Shown here piece after piece: positions 10,601 to 25,600 of a stretch of DNA of 64,000 nucleotides. The stretch comes from Cydia pomonella. Its lineage: Eukaryota; Arthropoda; Insecta; Lepidoptera; Tortricidae. Positions within the stretch are counted from its first letter, which is position 1. Each line of letters begins with the position of its first letter. Made by a program: the position numbers and the translations under genes. Where the stretch lies: contig NC_084708.1 in assembly GCF_033807575.1 (NCBI RefSeq), forward strand, positions 496,001 through 560,000, in the 5' to 3' direction. The notes beneath the pieces are model-generated. The model ran no database searches. It was given only the letters and a program-made list of their open reading frames with translations, and was not told the DNA's origin.

Positions 10601-13600
10601 TTTCGTTTCCAAATGAAGATCCTCCTTTTATTGTAGTTTTCCTAAAATTTCCAAGAGCTTTTCTAACTTTTTGGGAGGTTTCCGCATCTTGGACATTTGT
10701 ATTTTTTTTTTATACTACGTCGGTGGCAAACAAGCATACGGCCCGCCTGATGGTAAGCAGTATCCGTAGCCTATGTACGCCTGCAACTCCAGAGGAGTTA
10801 CATGCGCGTTGCCGACCCTAACCCCCTCCCGCCCCTCGTTGAGCTCTGGCAACCTTACTCACCGGCAGGAACACAACTCTATGAGTAGGGTCTAGTGTTA
10901 TTTGGCTGCGATTTTCTGTAAGGTGGAGGTACTTCCCCAGTTGGGCTCTGCTCTAGATCTGGAATGACATCCGCTGGCTGTGCCCTACCACACAGAGCGA
11001 GATGACATTCACAATGCCCATACCTCTCTTGTGGACGTAGTTTAAGGACGTACCCGGGTCCAAAATTATTTATAAATCTTTATGGGTATTTTAAATCTTT
11101 ACAACCTTGTAATAAGGGTTTTAAATTGTTAGTTATAAGTATACTAGCGACCCGTCCCGGCGACGCACGGGAAGGGTAAGCGTGACTTTTTCCGACATCA
11201 TTAGGAAACATCGACATATTTCAACGAATTTACACAAAATCTTAACAAATTATACACCCATAAACCTTCCTTAAGACTCATTCATTCGTAGGTGAAAACC
11301 GCACGAAAATCGGTATAGAAATTTATGTGTTTATCGCGAACATACAGACAGACGAGGTGGGAGATACTTACCCATCCGTAACAAGTTTACAAGCTTATTT
11401 TCACGAGTTTGTGTTTCGAGGGTGTTGTGACCTAGTTCTAGTTTTTCTAGTTGGCTTAACACTTGATTTCGAGGTCATTTCAATATTGATATCAAGGCTT
11501 ATTCAAAACAAAAACAATAAAATTATTTTAAAAATCGAGTTAGACTCGAACATATTAAAAACGGGTCACTAAATTTTACCTACATTGTGAGTCACCCGGT
11601 ATTTTAGAGCATTTTAATTGACTAAGGCTAGGTTCATACGGTGTTAATTTTACCAGTATACCGTATACGGGAAAAATTAACGCCGTGTGAGCTTAGCTTA
11701 ATAATTTAGTTAAACTGTCTTTATCTATTAAAAAAATAAAGGGATGATAATATAGTCTATATTAAGTTCACGTAACAGGATTTTATATTATCTTAATTGA
11801 TTAAATCTTCATCTATAAGCTGAGATTGCATTGATGGAATTGCAGTTTTACTTTATTTTGTATTTTGATACCAAATCATTTTACGATAGCGATTTAATTA
11901 CACGTTACATAATAAAGATAGGCTTGCACGTATCTTTCTCACAGCCGCACTTCTTAACTAAAACAGTTCATGGAGTAGTTTAAGTATTTTACAAGCTTTT
12001 ATTTAACTTTACAATGTTTGTGCTGGTCAAATCTTGCAAGTTAAATTTGACCCAATTCCCGTTTTCCAATCAAGCTTAAATTATGCATATGAATGAAAAT
12101 CGGATGACATTGCAATATTATGGAGGCTGGACCTGATCTGATGATGGAGACAGAAGGTGGAAACTCTGTAATTTTCTCGATGCCTGCTCTTAGTTGCCTT
12201 GCCTGTGGAAAAGAAAGTACAGTCAGCGATAAAAGCTTGTACCAAAAATTCTTTTTTTGCCAAAATCTTATTATTTTGAGATTAGTGCTTACTGAGTCAG
12301 TCAAACACAGTTTTATACCTTCAATCACACGCCCACACCATAGTCAACCATAATAACTTCTCATAAACCGTCTGAGTTAAGTGACCTATGGTAGTTGAAG
12401 TACCTGGTGCAAGTGCTGCGACACAAACGCAAGATCATTCATTGCGACACTTTGGTATGCGGTAAAAGGGGTTCGCGATAAGTACAGCGTATATTTATAA
12501 CCAGACTTTTTAAATACAGACAAAAACATTTGTCATGTGGATCGCATTATATGGGAAATTGATTAGAAATTGAGATAGGTACGAGTACGCGGGGTGAAAA
12601 GCTTGGTAACAACCTGCTATAGGGCATAATTATTGCACTGTAGAGAAAAGCACCACACCCAACGCGTTACGCATAATCACGAAACGGCCCGCAACATTTT
12701 AATCTAATTAAATATTCTTATCTTCATACTGGAATTCCATTCGTTCATCATTATTATCATTTTTCTCGAAACCTATAACTTGCATTATGAAGGCAATTGT
12801 AACAAACGATTCAAACGTCAATCTGAGCCGGCCAAAGCCCCTCAAATCTGTGCTGCGAATGGTTTTAAAACCATTGGCGACATAAGTAGATGGTTGCCTG
12901 AAAGAGATCAATTTTTAGCGACAAGACCGCCTGTCATATACCGTTTTTTAGTGTGTTATTTTTTCGTTTGTATTTTGGTGAACAATTAAGAATATTGTAT
13001 AGTTACGAATGTAATCATAGCTCACCCACTACCCATTCTCCCCACAGCACAAGCAAGCTGGAATACCCCCTCCCCAAACGCAAGTGCCCCCTCCCCGGGC
13101 TCTCCTGGGCGGACCCCAGCGACGTGTGGAAGGGAATGTGCGAGTGCGACGCTAGATCCAGCATGAGGAAGAACCCAAGCATGTTCGACAACCATCCGAA
13201 CTTGCAGCCGAGAATGCGGGCCATATTACTCGACTGGCTTAATGAGGTGAGTGTTACCCTAGGATATAGGTTCTTGCGGCACAAAGCCCCTGTCAAGGCT
13301 ACGCTACGATCTAAAATAACAAAAGATCGTTGGATGAGACCCTATGACTCCCACGGCAACGTTTGAGTATGGCCTTCTTGGAATTTAAAGCGACGTCTGG
13401 AAGGAAAGTGCAAGTGCGACGCAAGATCCAGCATGAGGAAGAACCCGAGCATGTTCGACAATCATCCGAACTTGCAGCCGAGAATGCGGGCCATATTACT
13501 CGACTGGCTTAATGAGGTGAGTGTTACCCTAGGACAGGGGTTCCCAAAGTGTGCGCCGCGGCGCCCTGGTGCGCCGTAGAAAGTAAAGAGGGGCGCCGTG

Positions 13601-16600
13601 AGTTCTATCATTATCCGAAACTACAAATATTCGCGGGTACCTATTTGAGCGCTCGCATCGGTAAATAATATAGCGTCGTGTCACTCTTTTTCGACAGTGA
13701 TTTTAAATTTACAAGGGCGCCGTTGCAAACTACTAAACTTGTAACTGCGCCGCATGTTGAAAAAGATTGGGAACCCCTGCCCTAGGATATAGGTTCTTGC
13801 GGCACAAAGCCCCTGTCAAGGCTACGCTACGATCTAAAATAACAAAAGATCGTTGAATGAGACCCTATGACTCCCACGGCAACGTTTGAGTATGGCCATC
13901 TTGGAATTTAAAGCGACGTCTGGAAGGAAAGTGCAAGTGCGACGCAACATCCAGCATGAGGAAGGACCCGAGCATATTCGACAACCATCCCAACTTGCAG
14001 CCGAGAATGAGAGCGATACTGTTGGGAGCTTAATGAGGTGAGTGGTACTCTAGAATACAAGTACTTACTAAAGAAGGTTGAACTACTGATCTGAAGATAG
14101 TTAAGATAGCCAAACACGGATGGGTGAAGGTAGCGTATGACAGGTCGTTGTGGAAATCATGCAGCTGACATACTTGTAACATACAACGTCATTTAGAAAT
14201 ACATCCCCGAAAACCCTAAAAACGACTCCCACGGCAAGAGTATGGCCATTTTGAATTTAAAGTAACGTGTGGAATGTGCGAGTGCGAATGCTGAATCTTT
14301 TTTTTTTATACTACGTCGGTGGCAAACAAGCATACGGCCCGCCTGATGGTAAGCAGTCTCCGTAGCCTATGTACGCCTGAAACTCCAGAGGAGTTACATG
14401 CGCGCTGCCGACCCTAATCCCGCCCCCCCTCGTTGAGCCCTGGCAACCTCACTTATCTTGCATCGCAATCGCACATGTTTGACACCCATCCCAACTTGCA
14501 GCCGAGAATAGAGGTGAGTGGTACCCTAGGTCCCCTAGAATATTGGTTCTCTCAGCAAAAGCCCTCAACAAGGCAGGGAGACGGTCTGTGATAGCAAAAG
14601 ATCGTTGGATAAGGGTAGCGCACGATAGGTCCGTTGTAGAGATCCTTTGAGGATGCTTTCATTATGATAATGTTACATGTTCGTAACAACTGTAAACAAG
14701 TCGTGATTTGTGTTCGGTTCGTTTTCCTTTACGATATTATTTCAGATGACAGTCCCAATCAACTTTAGAAATAATCACGTCGAATGACGATATTCCGTTA
14801 AACAGCTGACTTTATTATTATAATCATATCACCGAACGACATGATCTTAACTGACCATATATGTACCTTATATCTTCACAATAAGGCTCACCTATTGTCA
14901 GCCTTTTGACCGCCAAAGACGTCAACTGACGCGCGCGGCTACACCTCGAATATCAACCTTTGTGCATTACGATAAGGTTCAAGATGACGCGCCGCGCACG
15001 ACAGGCGTGACGTTCAAAGGGTTATAGTGTGGACATTAGCACTTCAGATTACTTGCGTAACATAATGTTCTACTTAATTTGGAGCAAGAGCACTTTAATT
15101 TGTGAATTTCGCTGACTTGTTAGTAATTCAGCTGTACTTGTTATTTGAAATTATAAGTAGGTATCGAATATTAATGTTTTTGAATTGATATTTTCACGCT
15201 GCATCCAGTGACACGAATAATCGAGGTAAGTTGCAATTTTGAACGTTTACTCTAAATTTATGTGTGTATTACGTTTATATCTTTTCCATGGCAAAAATAA
15301 TTCATATGAATGTAATATTTTTTCGCGATTTCGGGGTTGGTCCCATAGTAAATGTTGTTCAGCATGACCCACATATTCACCCTCAGCGTATGGTCAAACA
15401 TAACAATTTCATCATGTATAATTGTCTACGTTTTTCACTTCAAAGTGCCATTTAGTTTTGACTTTTAACTAATAGATTTTGGATTATTTCTACTCAGATT
15501 CACGAGGACTATCGATTCAAAAGGGAAACACAAATGTCCTAAAAAATATGTCAGGTTTGTGACGCATTTTCACGTACATTTTGTATGAAATGGAGTCACA
15601 AAACTAACACTCATAATTTGTATGAAAAGCTGGGGACACTTTCTTTCTTTGTCCAATCAATAGTCCTTGTGATTCAGAGTATAACCCAAAAGTTGTTAGT
15701 TTTTCGAAAAAAAAGTAAATGGTAAACCTTTTTCTGAAAACCCCCGTACAAAGCTATGTTGGGTGTAGTTAGTACACATTCAATTTGTCATAATCTACAA
15801 TGAATTGGTGACATAACTGGCCATATCAAATAATTGAAACTTAAATTCCTAAATAAAAATTAATACCACCATCGGGACTGCGATATAGGGGCCGTTGACC
15901 CCTTTTTTGCACAGTGCGTTGACCTTTTCAGAACCTCCGCGTTTCGGCCACCATTATTACAACGTTTTTATAACTGACGTCATTTGTTATCGTTTATGAA
16001 AACCTGATATACATTTGCAAATTAATTGAGAACGGTGATTTAGTTAAAAAAGGACTTTACACAATGTTTATGTGCGATTAGATAATGTTATTTCGATTTA
16101 GAGATACGCCTCTGGTCTGGTCGTTTTATTGCAACCACTAACAGTCTCCCTAGAAGGTTAAGTAAACTCGGATATTATGCACTTGAGTCCTTGAATGCCG
16201 GAACGAGGATCCGCGTACGAGGAAACTCTTAGAAAAAATAACCGGCACACGAGAGGTTGTTCAAGTCAGGTTTTAAGTTCCTTTTAATCACAACATGCAG
16301 ATGATATTTATGATTATTGACGTGATATTTACAGGTAAGAGCTTCCCTTCATTTTTAGGGTTCCGTAGCCAAATGGCAAAAAACGGAACCCTTATAGATT
16401 CGTCATGTCCGTCTGTCTGTCCGATTCTGTCACAGCCACTTTTTTCCGAAACTATAAGAGCTGTACTGTTCAAACTTAGTAAGTGTATGTATTCTATGAA
16501 CCGCATTAAGATTTTCACACAAAAATAGAAAAAAAACAATAAATTTTAGGGGTTCCCCATACTTAGAACTGAAACTCAAAAAAACTTTTTTCATCAAATC

Positions 16601-19600
16601 GTGTGGGGTATCTATGGATAGGTCTTCAAAAATGATATTGAGGTTTCTAATATAATTTTTTTCTAAAATGAATAGTTTGCGCGAGAGACACTTCCAAAGT
16701 GGTAAAATGTGTGTCGTCGTCGTCCCCCCCCGTAACTTCTAAAATAACAGAATGAAAAATCTAAAAAAAATATATGATATACATTGCCATGTAAACTTCC
16801 ACCGAAAATTGGTTTGAACGAGATCTTGTAAGTAGTTTTTTTTAATACGTCATGAAATTTAAAAAAAAAATTTTTTTCAACATACCCATACATGTGGGGT
16901 ATCTATGGATAGGTCTTCAAAAATGATATTAAGGTTTCTAATATCATTTTTTTCTAAACTGAATAGTTTGCGCGAGAGAACCTCCCAAAGTGAAAAAAAG
17001 TGTGTGTCCCCCCCCCCCCCCCCCTGTAACTTCTAAAATATCAGAATGAAAAATCTAAAAAAAATATATGATATACATTACGATGCAAACTTCTAACGAA
17101 AATTGGTTTGAACGAGATCTAGTGAGTAGTTTTTTTTAATACGTCATAAAATTAAAAAACATTTTTTTTTCGTAAAACCCATACGTGTGGGGTATCTATG
17201 GATAGGTCTTCAAAAATGATATTTAGGTTCCTAATATAATTTTTTTCTAAAGTGAATAGTTTGCGCGAGAGACACTACCAAAGTGGTAAAATGTGTGTCC
17301 AAAGTGGTAAAATGTTGAACGAGATCTAGTAGTTTAAGTAGTTTTTTTTAATACGTCATAAAGGAACCCTTCTTGGGCGAGTCCGACTCGCACTTGGCCG
17401 CTTTTTATCTAGTGTTTTCAAAAAGTGACGTTTGCTGTACCAATTTATCATGTAGTACCTGGGCGACCGAGCTTTGTTCGGTTATAACTATTTATTGTAA
17501 TATGGTGGTGTATAGGTGATAAACTTAACTACGTTTTTTTACTAAATTACACTTGTCTAAAACAATAAAAATTAAAAAATTATATATAAACTTCAACATA
17601 TAAAAAAAAAGTTAGTCACCGGGCGAGATTCGAACCCGTAACACTCGTTTAGCAGTCCGCGTCTTAACCCGCTGGACCAGACGGACTGTGGCGGGCAACA
17701 CGAAATTAGCGACCATATTCTGTTTCGAAATAAAAACGCATGAAAACTCGAAATCACGCGTTTTCCCAAACATAAGACTAATCTAGATAGATTGTATACC
17801 CCCAAAAACCCCCATATACCAAATTTCAGCGAAATCGTTAGAGCCGTTTCCGAGATCACAGAAATATATATATATATATATAAATATATATACAAGAATT
17901 GCTCGTTTAAAGGTATAAGATATAGCCGCGTACATCGTACAACTCAACTGGGTATTACGGATATGAGTCACGTTACGCCGTAGACACCACATGGTTTCAG
18001 TAAACAATATATTAAAATTATACATTTTAAAGCAATATACCTACTTGGCATTTACATATAACGGGTGCGTCCATTTTGTAACAGATACATCGGTCTTGAG
18101 TAAAATATTTACGTTTAGTGTAGGTAATATAAAATCAATTTTGAAAAAAAATCTATATTATTTTAAGGGTCTGTTTCACAATATCCAAGTATTGGATAGC
18201 TTCTTAACAAATTATCTGCCTAGTTAAACTTAGTACTTTATCTACTATTTAAGCTTATTTGAAGATTGTGAAACGGCAACGATGACTTTATTCGTCGGAT
18301 AAGTGGCAAGTATCTTATTCAGGACTTCATTTTGACATTGTGAAACAGGCCCTAAGTGTTCAAAAATCTACAAACTTTTAATCTAAGGTGGCGTATAATT
18401 TAATACACACCTAGAACTCAATAGGCCTCAACTGTTTCCCGAGAACTTCTTGGCTCTGTCAGCTAAACTGTGGAATGAACTGTCCCCGGCGGCATTTCCG
18501 GACCGATACGACCAACAAACCTTTAAGCGTACCCCCGGCAACGCACTTTCAACTGTGTTTCAGGTGTTCAATTGTCCATGGGCGACGGTAATTGCTTACC
18601 ATCAGGTTGCGTATTACTCAAATGCACCTAGAACTACTGTAATATGGAGTCCCATAATTCAAACTTTAAAAAATTGTTAATGATAAGTTGTTAAAACTCG
18701 TATTATAATTATAGATTGATGAATGAAAAAGAAATTGTAATTCATTTGTAAGTGTTAATCGCCCCCCTTTCGGTAGAGTCGATCGAGCCTAGAGGACGAG
18801 CCTCCCGCCTTCCGAGCATGTGTGCGAGCCGTTATTATGGTAATGACCCCTCATGGCGCCCGCTAGACAAAAAATATAAATAAACATTAATATCGATAAA
18901 AATGATAACGTGTGCTACGACAGGCTTCTCAATTTACTAACATTTTGCAATTCGTCCTGCTGTATGTTACGCGATCTATAGCTAAACTAGCTAGACGAGA
19001 GATCGTTTCGTAGACGGATGTCAGTCAAATTTGTTTAATGCAATACGTTGGTACGAGTATTTGGTACCATAGGACTGTAAAATACATCAGTATTTTTATC
19101 AATTACCTCGGTGCTAGAAAATTTTTAAATCATCCAAGGACGCTGATCAATACATTTATAATTATATAGATCTCGACACTCAAACATTTGTGGAAAACGG
19201 TAAAATACAATTTTTTAATACGAGCGATAGAAATTAGGAATTTAGTGGTATTCACCACCCGTTTTTAATTCTATTAGTAGAATTTAAACCCCTCTAGTGA
19301 ACGGGAGCCACACGAAGTCGAGCGCTAGAAATTAAAAAATCGGCCCATAGATCTTCACTTTCGCAACTTAGATATTATCCTATTCAACATTACGTCTAAT
19401 GTGTTATTATTGTGCTCGGCACTATTTTTTTTCTAATTAGCATATCTATTCAAGAGTTGCTTTGGGGTGGGGTGGGGTAAAGAAAGGGTTGAACAGGTTC
19501 ATTGTATACAGACCCGTGCCACTTATGAGCAACGCTACTTATGACAGTTAAACTAATTGTATTATTATAGGGTTATCTTTTAGCCTATTCCATTTTTAAA

Positions 19601-22600
19601 AGGTCCTTGTTAAAGGTAACCTGAAATAGTTACACAGATAAAAACTAGTGGCACTGAGTAGACCACCATAGCACCGCCATTTTTAAAGAAATCCAACAAA
19701 AATAAAAACCAATTAAATCTGTACAATTGTTACTTTTTGACATAATTTCACGAAAGTCGACTGGGAAATGAGATTTGCAGAGAAAACGGCCTTAGTAGAC
19801 ACATGAATCTGTTTAAAAATTAACTTTAATAGCTATCAATATAATTGAAAATTATAACTGCCATATAGGGCTGCGTATGCGGTAAGGAGATAATAATATA
19901 AGTTTAATTTACGTATTAAGTACCTACCTAGCTTATTACACAATTATTAGAGGAGCCTCGTCTGCCTACAAACCACTCTGTGGTTTGGCAGAAGTATATT
20001 GTAAATACACTTAGGAGCAAAATTGTCCCAATTGATCAAGGGGAGGGGCACATGGTTAATACAGAGAAACTAGAAATATTACAAAAAATAAAAATGTGTT
20101 TTTTTCTAGTTTTCGATTCGAAATTACAAAATAACCGTAAATGCCAAGTACATCATATGATAGGCCGATTTGTAGAAAATTTCAAGGAGTACTGTTATGT
20201 ATTAACCATGTACCCATTGTACCCCTCCCCTTGATCGACATCAACCACGCCACATTCTCCTAATATGCTACTATTGGAACAGTTTTGCTCCTAAGTGTGT
20301 TGTAAGGTATACTTACTTACTCCGTTGGCTCAGCGACCCAAAATGAGACTTGGCCTCCGACACAAGACAGCGCCACTTTTCTCGGTCCTGTGCGACCTCT
20401 CGCCAATTGTCGACTCGAAGCTCGCGCAGATCCGCCTCCACCATGTCGCTCCAGCGCTACCTAACAAAACGAGCAATGAACGTAAAAAGAGCGTACCTGG
20501 GTCGCCTAGCAGGAAGACGTCCTATCGGACGCCCTAGGTATCGCTAGTTGTAAGGTATGAAACTTGAATAAACGTTTATTTTTTAAAGCATCTTTGTCCA
20601 AACTGAAATTGACATCTTCGCTTCCTTCGGTCAAAATGAACAACATGTACATCTTTGTATGTACTAGTAGCTCTCCGAGTCGAGGGCAGGTGCAATGATG
20701 ACGTGAGGTGACGTCACGCGTTACGTGCGCCTGACGCGCTAGGCCGCTACGAGACACCGCGTGCCTAGCAACAGAGACGTGACCGAAACACGTTTGCAAT
20801 ACAGCTGTAATTGCTATTCTCTAGCGGCCCAGAGGCCTATAAAAAGGTATCCCATTCCATTTTATTTTGACAAATCGAGATTTCATTTGTCTTGGCAAGT
20901 TTTGATGGGCTTGGCGGTTTGAAAATATAAAATAAAAGAACCGACTTCATGTAACAGTGGGGTTTTCATCTTCATCAACAGTTCGAGTCCCTCAAAGGTC
21001 GCTTTCGGAGATAAATTGCCAGTTACTATAAAAGATTCAGTCTAGTCTAACCATGCCTATAACAGTTGAAGAGTCCCCTCGATTATCCCTCGGTATATAT
21101 CGCTGTAAAGTAAGAATGTTAGCAATGCCGGATTTAGAGGTCTGGAGGCCTCGGGCAATAAAGGAGTGGAGGCCTCCTGGCCCCAAATTTTTTCCAAATA
21201 AAATGGTAAATTTACCGAATTCTCTATTGTGGGGGGGCCCTCTTTTTTGGAGGCCCGAGGCAGTAGCCCCGGTAGCCCTCCCCTAAATCCGGCCCTGAAT
21301 GTTAGGTTATTTAATAACGATAACAGTTTTAAGTGTGCATTTGTCACTAAAAATTAACTTAGAGAAAAATTAAAAAATATACAAGTGTTTAAAGTTTCGC
21401 TACATCTATTTCTGGGCTTTTAATGCTCGCGGTATTCTTTTTAAATTTTTGGAAGATCCTTTTAATCTACCTTTTTTTAGGGTTCCGTAGCCAAATGGCA
21501 AAAAACGGAACCCTTATAGATTCGTCATGTCCGTCTGTCTGTCCGATTATGTCACAGCCACTTTTTCTTTCAGTATGTTATTGGCGATCGGTGTTTGACC
21601 ATATTCTGAGCTTCATGTAACCATCACGCGACATGTAACCTTCAGACTTTCCTGCTAGATAAATTAGATGTCTTGTATTGCCGTGAGTTTCCTTAAACTT
21701 TATATTGCTATAACATAATTTCGAGTAAAAAAATATTGATACAGCGGATTTCTATTTACAAACAGAAGTAACAATGTTTTTAAACGAGCCGAGATTGTCA
21801 TGGAATATCAAAATCCTGTCATGGCCAAATCCAAAACGGCATTCGAACGAATATCCCTGTCTTATCTTGATTTGATATTGAGTAATGTCAAATTGATATC
21901 AAATCTAGATCCGAATATTTAACGCGAATGCCGCTCTCGGAATACTTTTAATTATCTTACATTACGTAATTTCGACGAGAACTCATAATAGTCATAATCC
22001 TGAAGATTCACTACACAAAAAACGATTGAAAGTGGCGTTTTTGGGCGAGACTAGTTTTTGCGCCGTTCGCCTGCAGCGGGGCCTCATTCTGCCTCAACGG
22101 TACCGCTATGTTCGCAATGCCATTATGTAATGCGAAATAATAATACAACGTGGAGGCTTGGATTCGATTCCCGTCAGAGGCATTTGTAGATGTTATGTCA
22201 AATACATTATATACAGTACGTTACGACGAATGGGAAGAGTGGATTTTTAAATGGGTCAGTGAGAAGCAACGTAAAAATGATCTTAGGATACCCTTTACTG
22301 AGAACAAATTGTAGTTCCTTGAAAACAAAAAAAGTTTCAAATAATTAATAGAATCAGGCGTTACTTTGCGGAAATCCATGCTAATTAAAACAAGAAATAT
22401 TACTTTGCTAATCCGCGAGAAAATAACGTGTTAGTCAATCAGTGCTAACCCGTTATACTTACTTGCGTATTTTTACATGCAATTAATGTTCCCACCCTCC
22501 CACCGCAAAAATAAATACGCAAATAAATATAACAACCCACCACCAAAAGTACAAAACTCGACACGTGTTTCGCCTCTCTACGAGGCATCCTCAGGAGATG

Positions 22601-25600
22601 CTGGAGATGTTGACGGTCTGACACCCGACAACTGACTGAGCTGTCTAGAACGGTCGGCCATATTTATACCTTGACCAGTCCCCCTACTGTGCAAGTGTGA
22701 GTGAGATGGAAAAATTCGTAATAACGGCGATGACGCAACATTCAACTGTTCGTTACGAATCATCCCCCTATTGTTGTACCTAATTATTTCCAACTGTTCC
22801 AGAACACTCAAACGCAATCCTTTCTCGCAAACATGTAAAATATCAAAAGAATGATTCTCAGGTAAAGCATGGCCACTGTCTATCAAGTGCTTCGCAAAAT
22901 TTGACTTTTCTGGATGGTTATGTCTGTATGACGCAACATGCTCCTTATACCTGGTAGTGAAATTACGGCCTGTTTGCCCCACATACACTTTATTACAATT
23001 ATCACAAGTAAGCTTATAAACTCCAGATTTTTTTCCCTTCTCGATCTTATCTTTCCCATTGCAAAGTTTAGAGTGCAAAGTGTTGTTTGTCCTAAAAGCC
23101 ACAGGAATGTCGTTAGATTTTAAAATTTTGTAAATTGCATCTGACAATTTGCCAACATAAGTTATGCTCGCTTTGTATTTCTTAATCGGCTCAGAGGATC
23201 GTGCAGCATACAACATAGTGTTGACTATACTATTTCGCTTTTTTCTGATGATTCCATCCACAACAGACTTATCATAGCCATTCGAAACTGCTAAATGATA
23301 AATATTATTTAGTTCAGCTCGATAGTGTTCATCAGAAAGAGGCACAGTCAACATCCGATGCACATAACAATGAAAAGCAGCCAACTTATGCTGCCATGGA
23401 TGCGTCGAAGAAGCCGGGATAACCGAATCAGTATGTGTAGGCTTACGGTAAATTTGGAAATGATGCCTATTATTCACTCTCGAAATTGTTAAATCCATAA
23501 AATTCAATGAGTTGTCTTGCTCCAGTTCCTTTTTAAACTTGATTTTCGGATGCTTACTATTAAGTTCAGTAATAAAAGCATCCAGTTGGCCCATGCTCCC
23601 CGTCCAACAAATAATCAAATCATCTACGTATCTAAAATAATATAATATATTATTATTGCCTACAATGTGCCGGTTCTCAAAATGGTCCATAAAAATATCC
23701 GCCATTAAAGGACTCAGCGGAGAACCCATAGCCAAACCATCACTTTGCAAATAATACTGTCCCCCAAAACTGAAATAATTTTGTTTCATACAAATCGCAG
23801 TAAGATCTATCATCTCATCTACCTCCCCTGGATGCAACCGTTGCTTTTCAAAAAGACCCCTAAGAATATCCAAAGTATCCCCATATGGCACATTCGTAAA
23901 CAAACTGTCTACATCTAATGAAAGAAGGACAGCATTCTCTGGTATGTTAATATCTTTTATTTTCTCTATTAACTGCAAGCTATTCTTCAAACAATATTTC
24001 GGCTGGAACTGAGACTTCTGTCTAATAATACAATTCAACCTCTTAGCTAGATTATAAGTTGGAGCACCCAAGTAAGAGACCACTGGACGAACCGGAATAT
24101 TATCCTTATGGATTTTTGGAAGTCCGTAAAGAAAAGGAGCTCGTGGATTCATAGGCACAACCATGTTCTTTTGATGCTCGGTTTCAAAAACAAACATAGA
24201 ATTTTTTATTGCATGTCTGAGATCTTTCTGGAACCCTGGAGTTGGGTCCCTATGCAAGCTCGAAAAACCATCACCTTGAATAAGATCTAATACTTTCTGA
24301 TTATATTGTCCCTTCCCCATGATCACAATGCAATTGCCTTTGTCCGCTTTTGAAACCACCAGATCATTGTCTTGCACTTTCTGTTGTATAGATCTCAGCA
24401 CCAAAACATCAGAAACAGCACCCTCAGCCTGTGCTGGACTAGAACTCTTAATAATATTAGCTACCATGGTCTTCGTATCTACATCACCACGGCCCCGCAC
24501 TATTGCAACCTCTGAATCCACTGCTAAATTCTCTAGAGTTCCCTGAGTTATTTTTGGCCGGAAATTATATTTTAATCCTTTTCGTAAAAGCCCAATTTCA
24601 TTCTCAGCAAAGTCTACATTAGTTAAATTCTTTACGCGAGGATGGAAATCATGGTGTGTTGTTGGTTCCATTTCCCTCCTCCTTAAAAATGAACTATGGA
24701 CCATTTTGAGAACCGGCACATTGTAGGCAATAATAATATATTATATTATTTTAGATACGTAGATGATTTGATTATTTGTTGGACGGGGAGCATGGGCCAA
24801 CTGGATGCTTTTATTACTGAACTTAATAGTAAGCATCCGAAAATCAAGTTTAAAAAGGAACTGGAGCAAGACAACTCATTGAATTTTCTGGATTTAACAA
24901 TTTCGAGAGTGAATAATAGGCATCATTTCCAAATTTACCGTAAGCCTACACATACTGATTCGGTTATCCCGGCTTCTTCGACGCATCCATGGCAGCATAA
25001 GTTGGCTGCTTTTCATTGTTATGTGCATCGGATGTTGACTGTGCCTCTTTCTGATGAACACTATCGAGCTGAACTAAATAATATTTATCATTTAGCAGTT
25101 TCGAATGGCTATGATAAGTCTGTTGTGGATGGAATCATCAGAAAAAAGCGAAATAGTATAGTCAACACTATGTTGTATGCTGCACGATCCTCTGAGCCGA
25201 TTAAGAAATACAAAGCGAGCATAACTTATGTTGGCAAATTGTCAGATGCAATTTACAAAATTTTAAAATCTAACGACATTCCTGTGGCTTTTAGGACAAA
25301 CAACACTTTGCACTCTAAACTTTGCAATGGGAAAGATAAGATCGAGAAGGGAAAAAAATCTGGAGTTTATAAGCTTACTTGTGATAATTGTAATAAAGTG
25401 TATGTGGGGCAAACAGGCCGTAATTTCACTACCAGGTATAAGGAGCATGTTGCGTCATACAGACATAACCATCCAGAAAAGTCAAATTTTGCGAAGCACT
25501 TGATAGACAGTGGCCATGCTTTACCTGAGAATCATTCTTTTGATATTTTACATGTTTGCGAGAAAGGATTGCGTTTGAGTGTTCTGGAACAGTTGGAAAT

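Larger units (their letters stand above)
13119..14640 (+). repeat. Four tandem copies of cyclin E exon 4 3' end plus intron (~271 bp)
   Basis: The block starting GCGACGTGTGG at 13119 (inside exon 4) recurs at 13390 and 13913, with a fourth, badly decayed copy around 14265-14640. Spacing is 271 bp once the 253 bp of hAT MITE plus duplicated target in copy 2 are subtracted. Each of copies 2 and 3 carries ~127 bp of exon, the AATGAG|GTGAGT donor and ~120 bp of intron. Copy 2 has a one-base deletion relative to the exon (frameshift); copy 3 has lost part of the MRAIL region; copy 4 is split by a LINE tail at 14297-14452. No copy has a convincing acceptor. Confidence 0.9.

Noticed and set aside
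17620..17693. tRNA-Ser gene
   Set aside because: A and B boxes are present but the acceptor arm does not pair and the sequence continues into a repeat; called a SINE-like remnant.
20295..20547. Novel small protein genes
   Set aside because: The frames are parts of LINE 3' remnants in opposite orientations.
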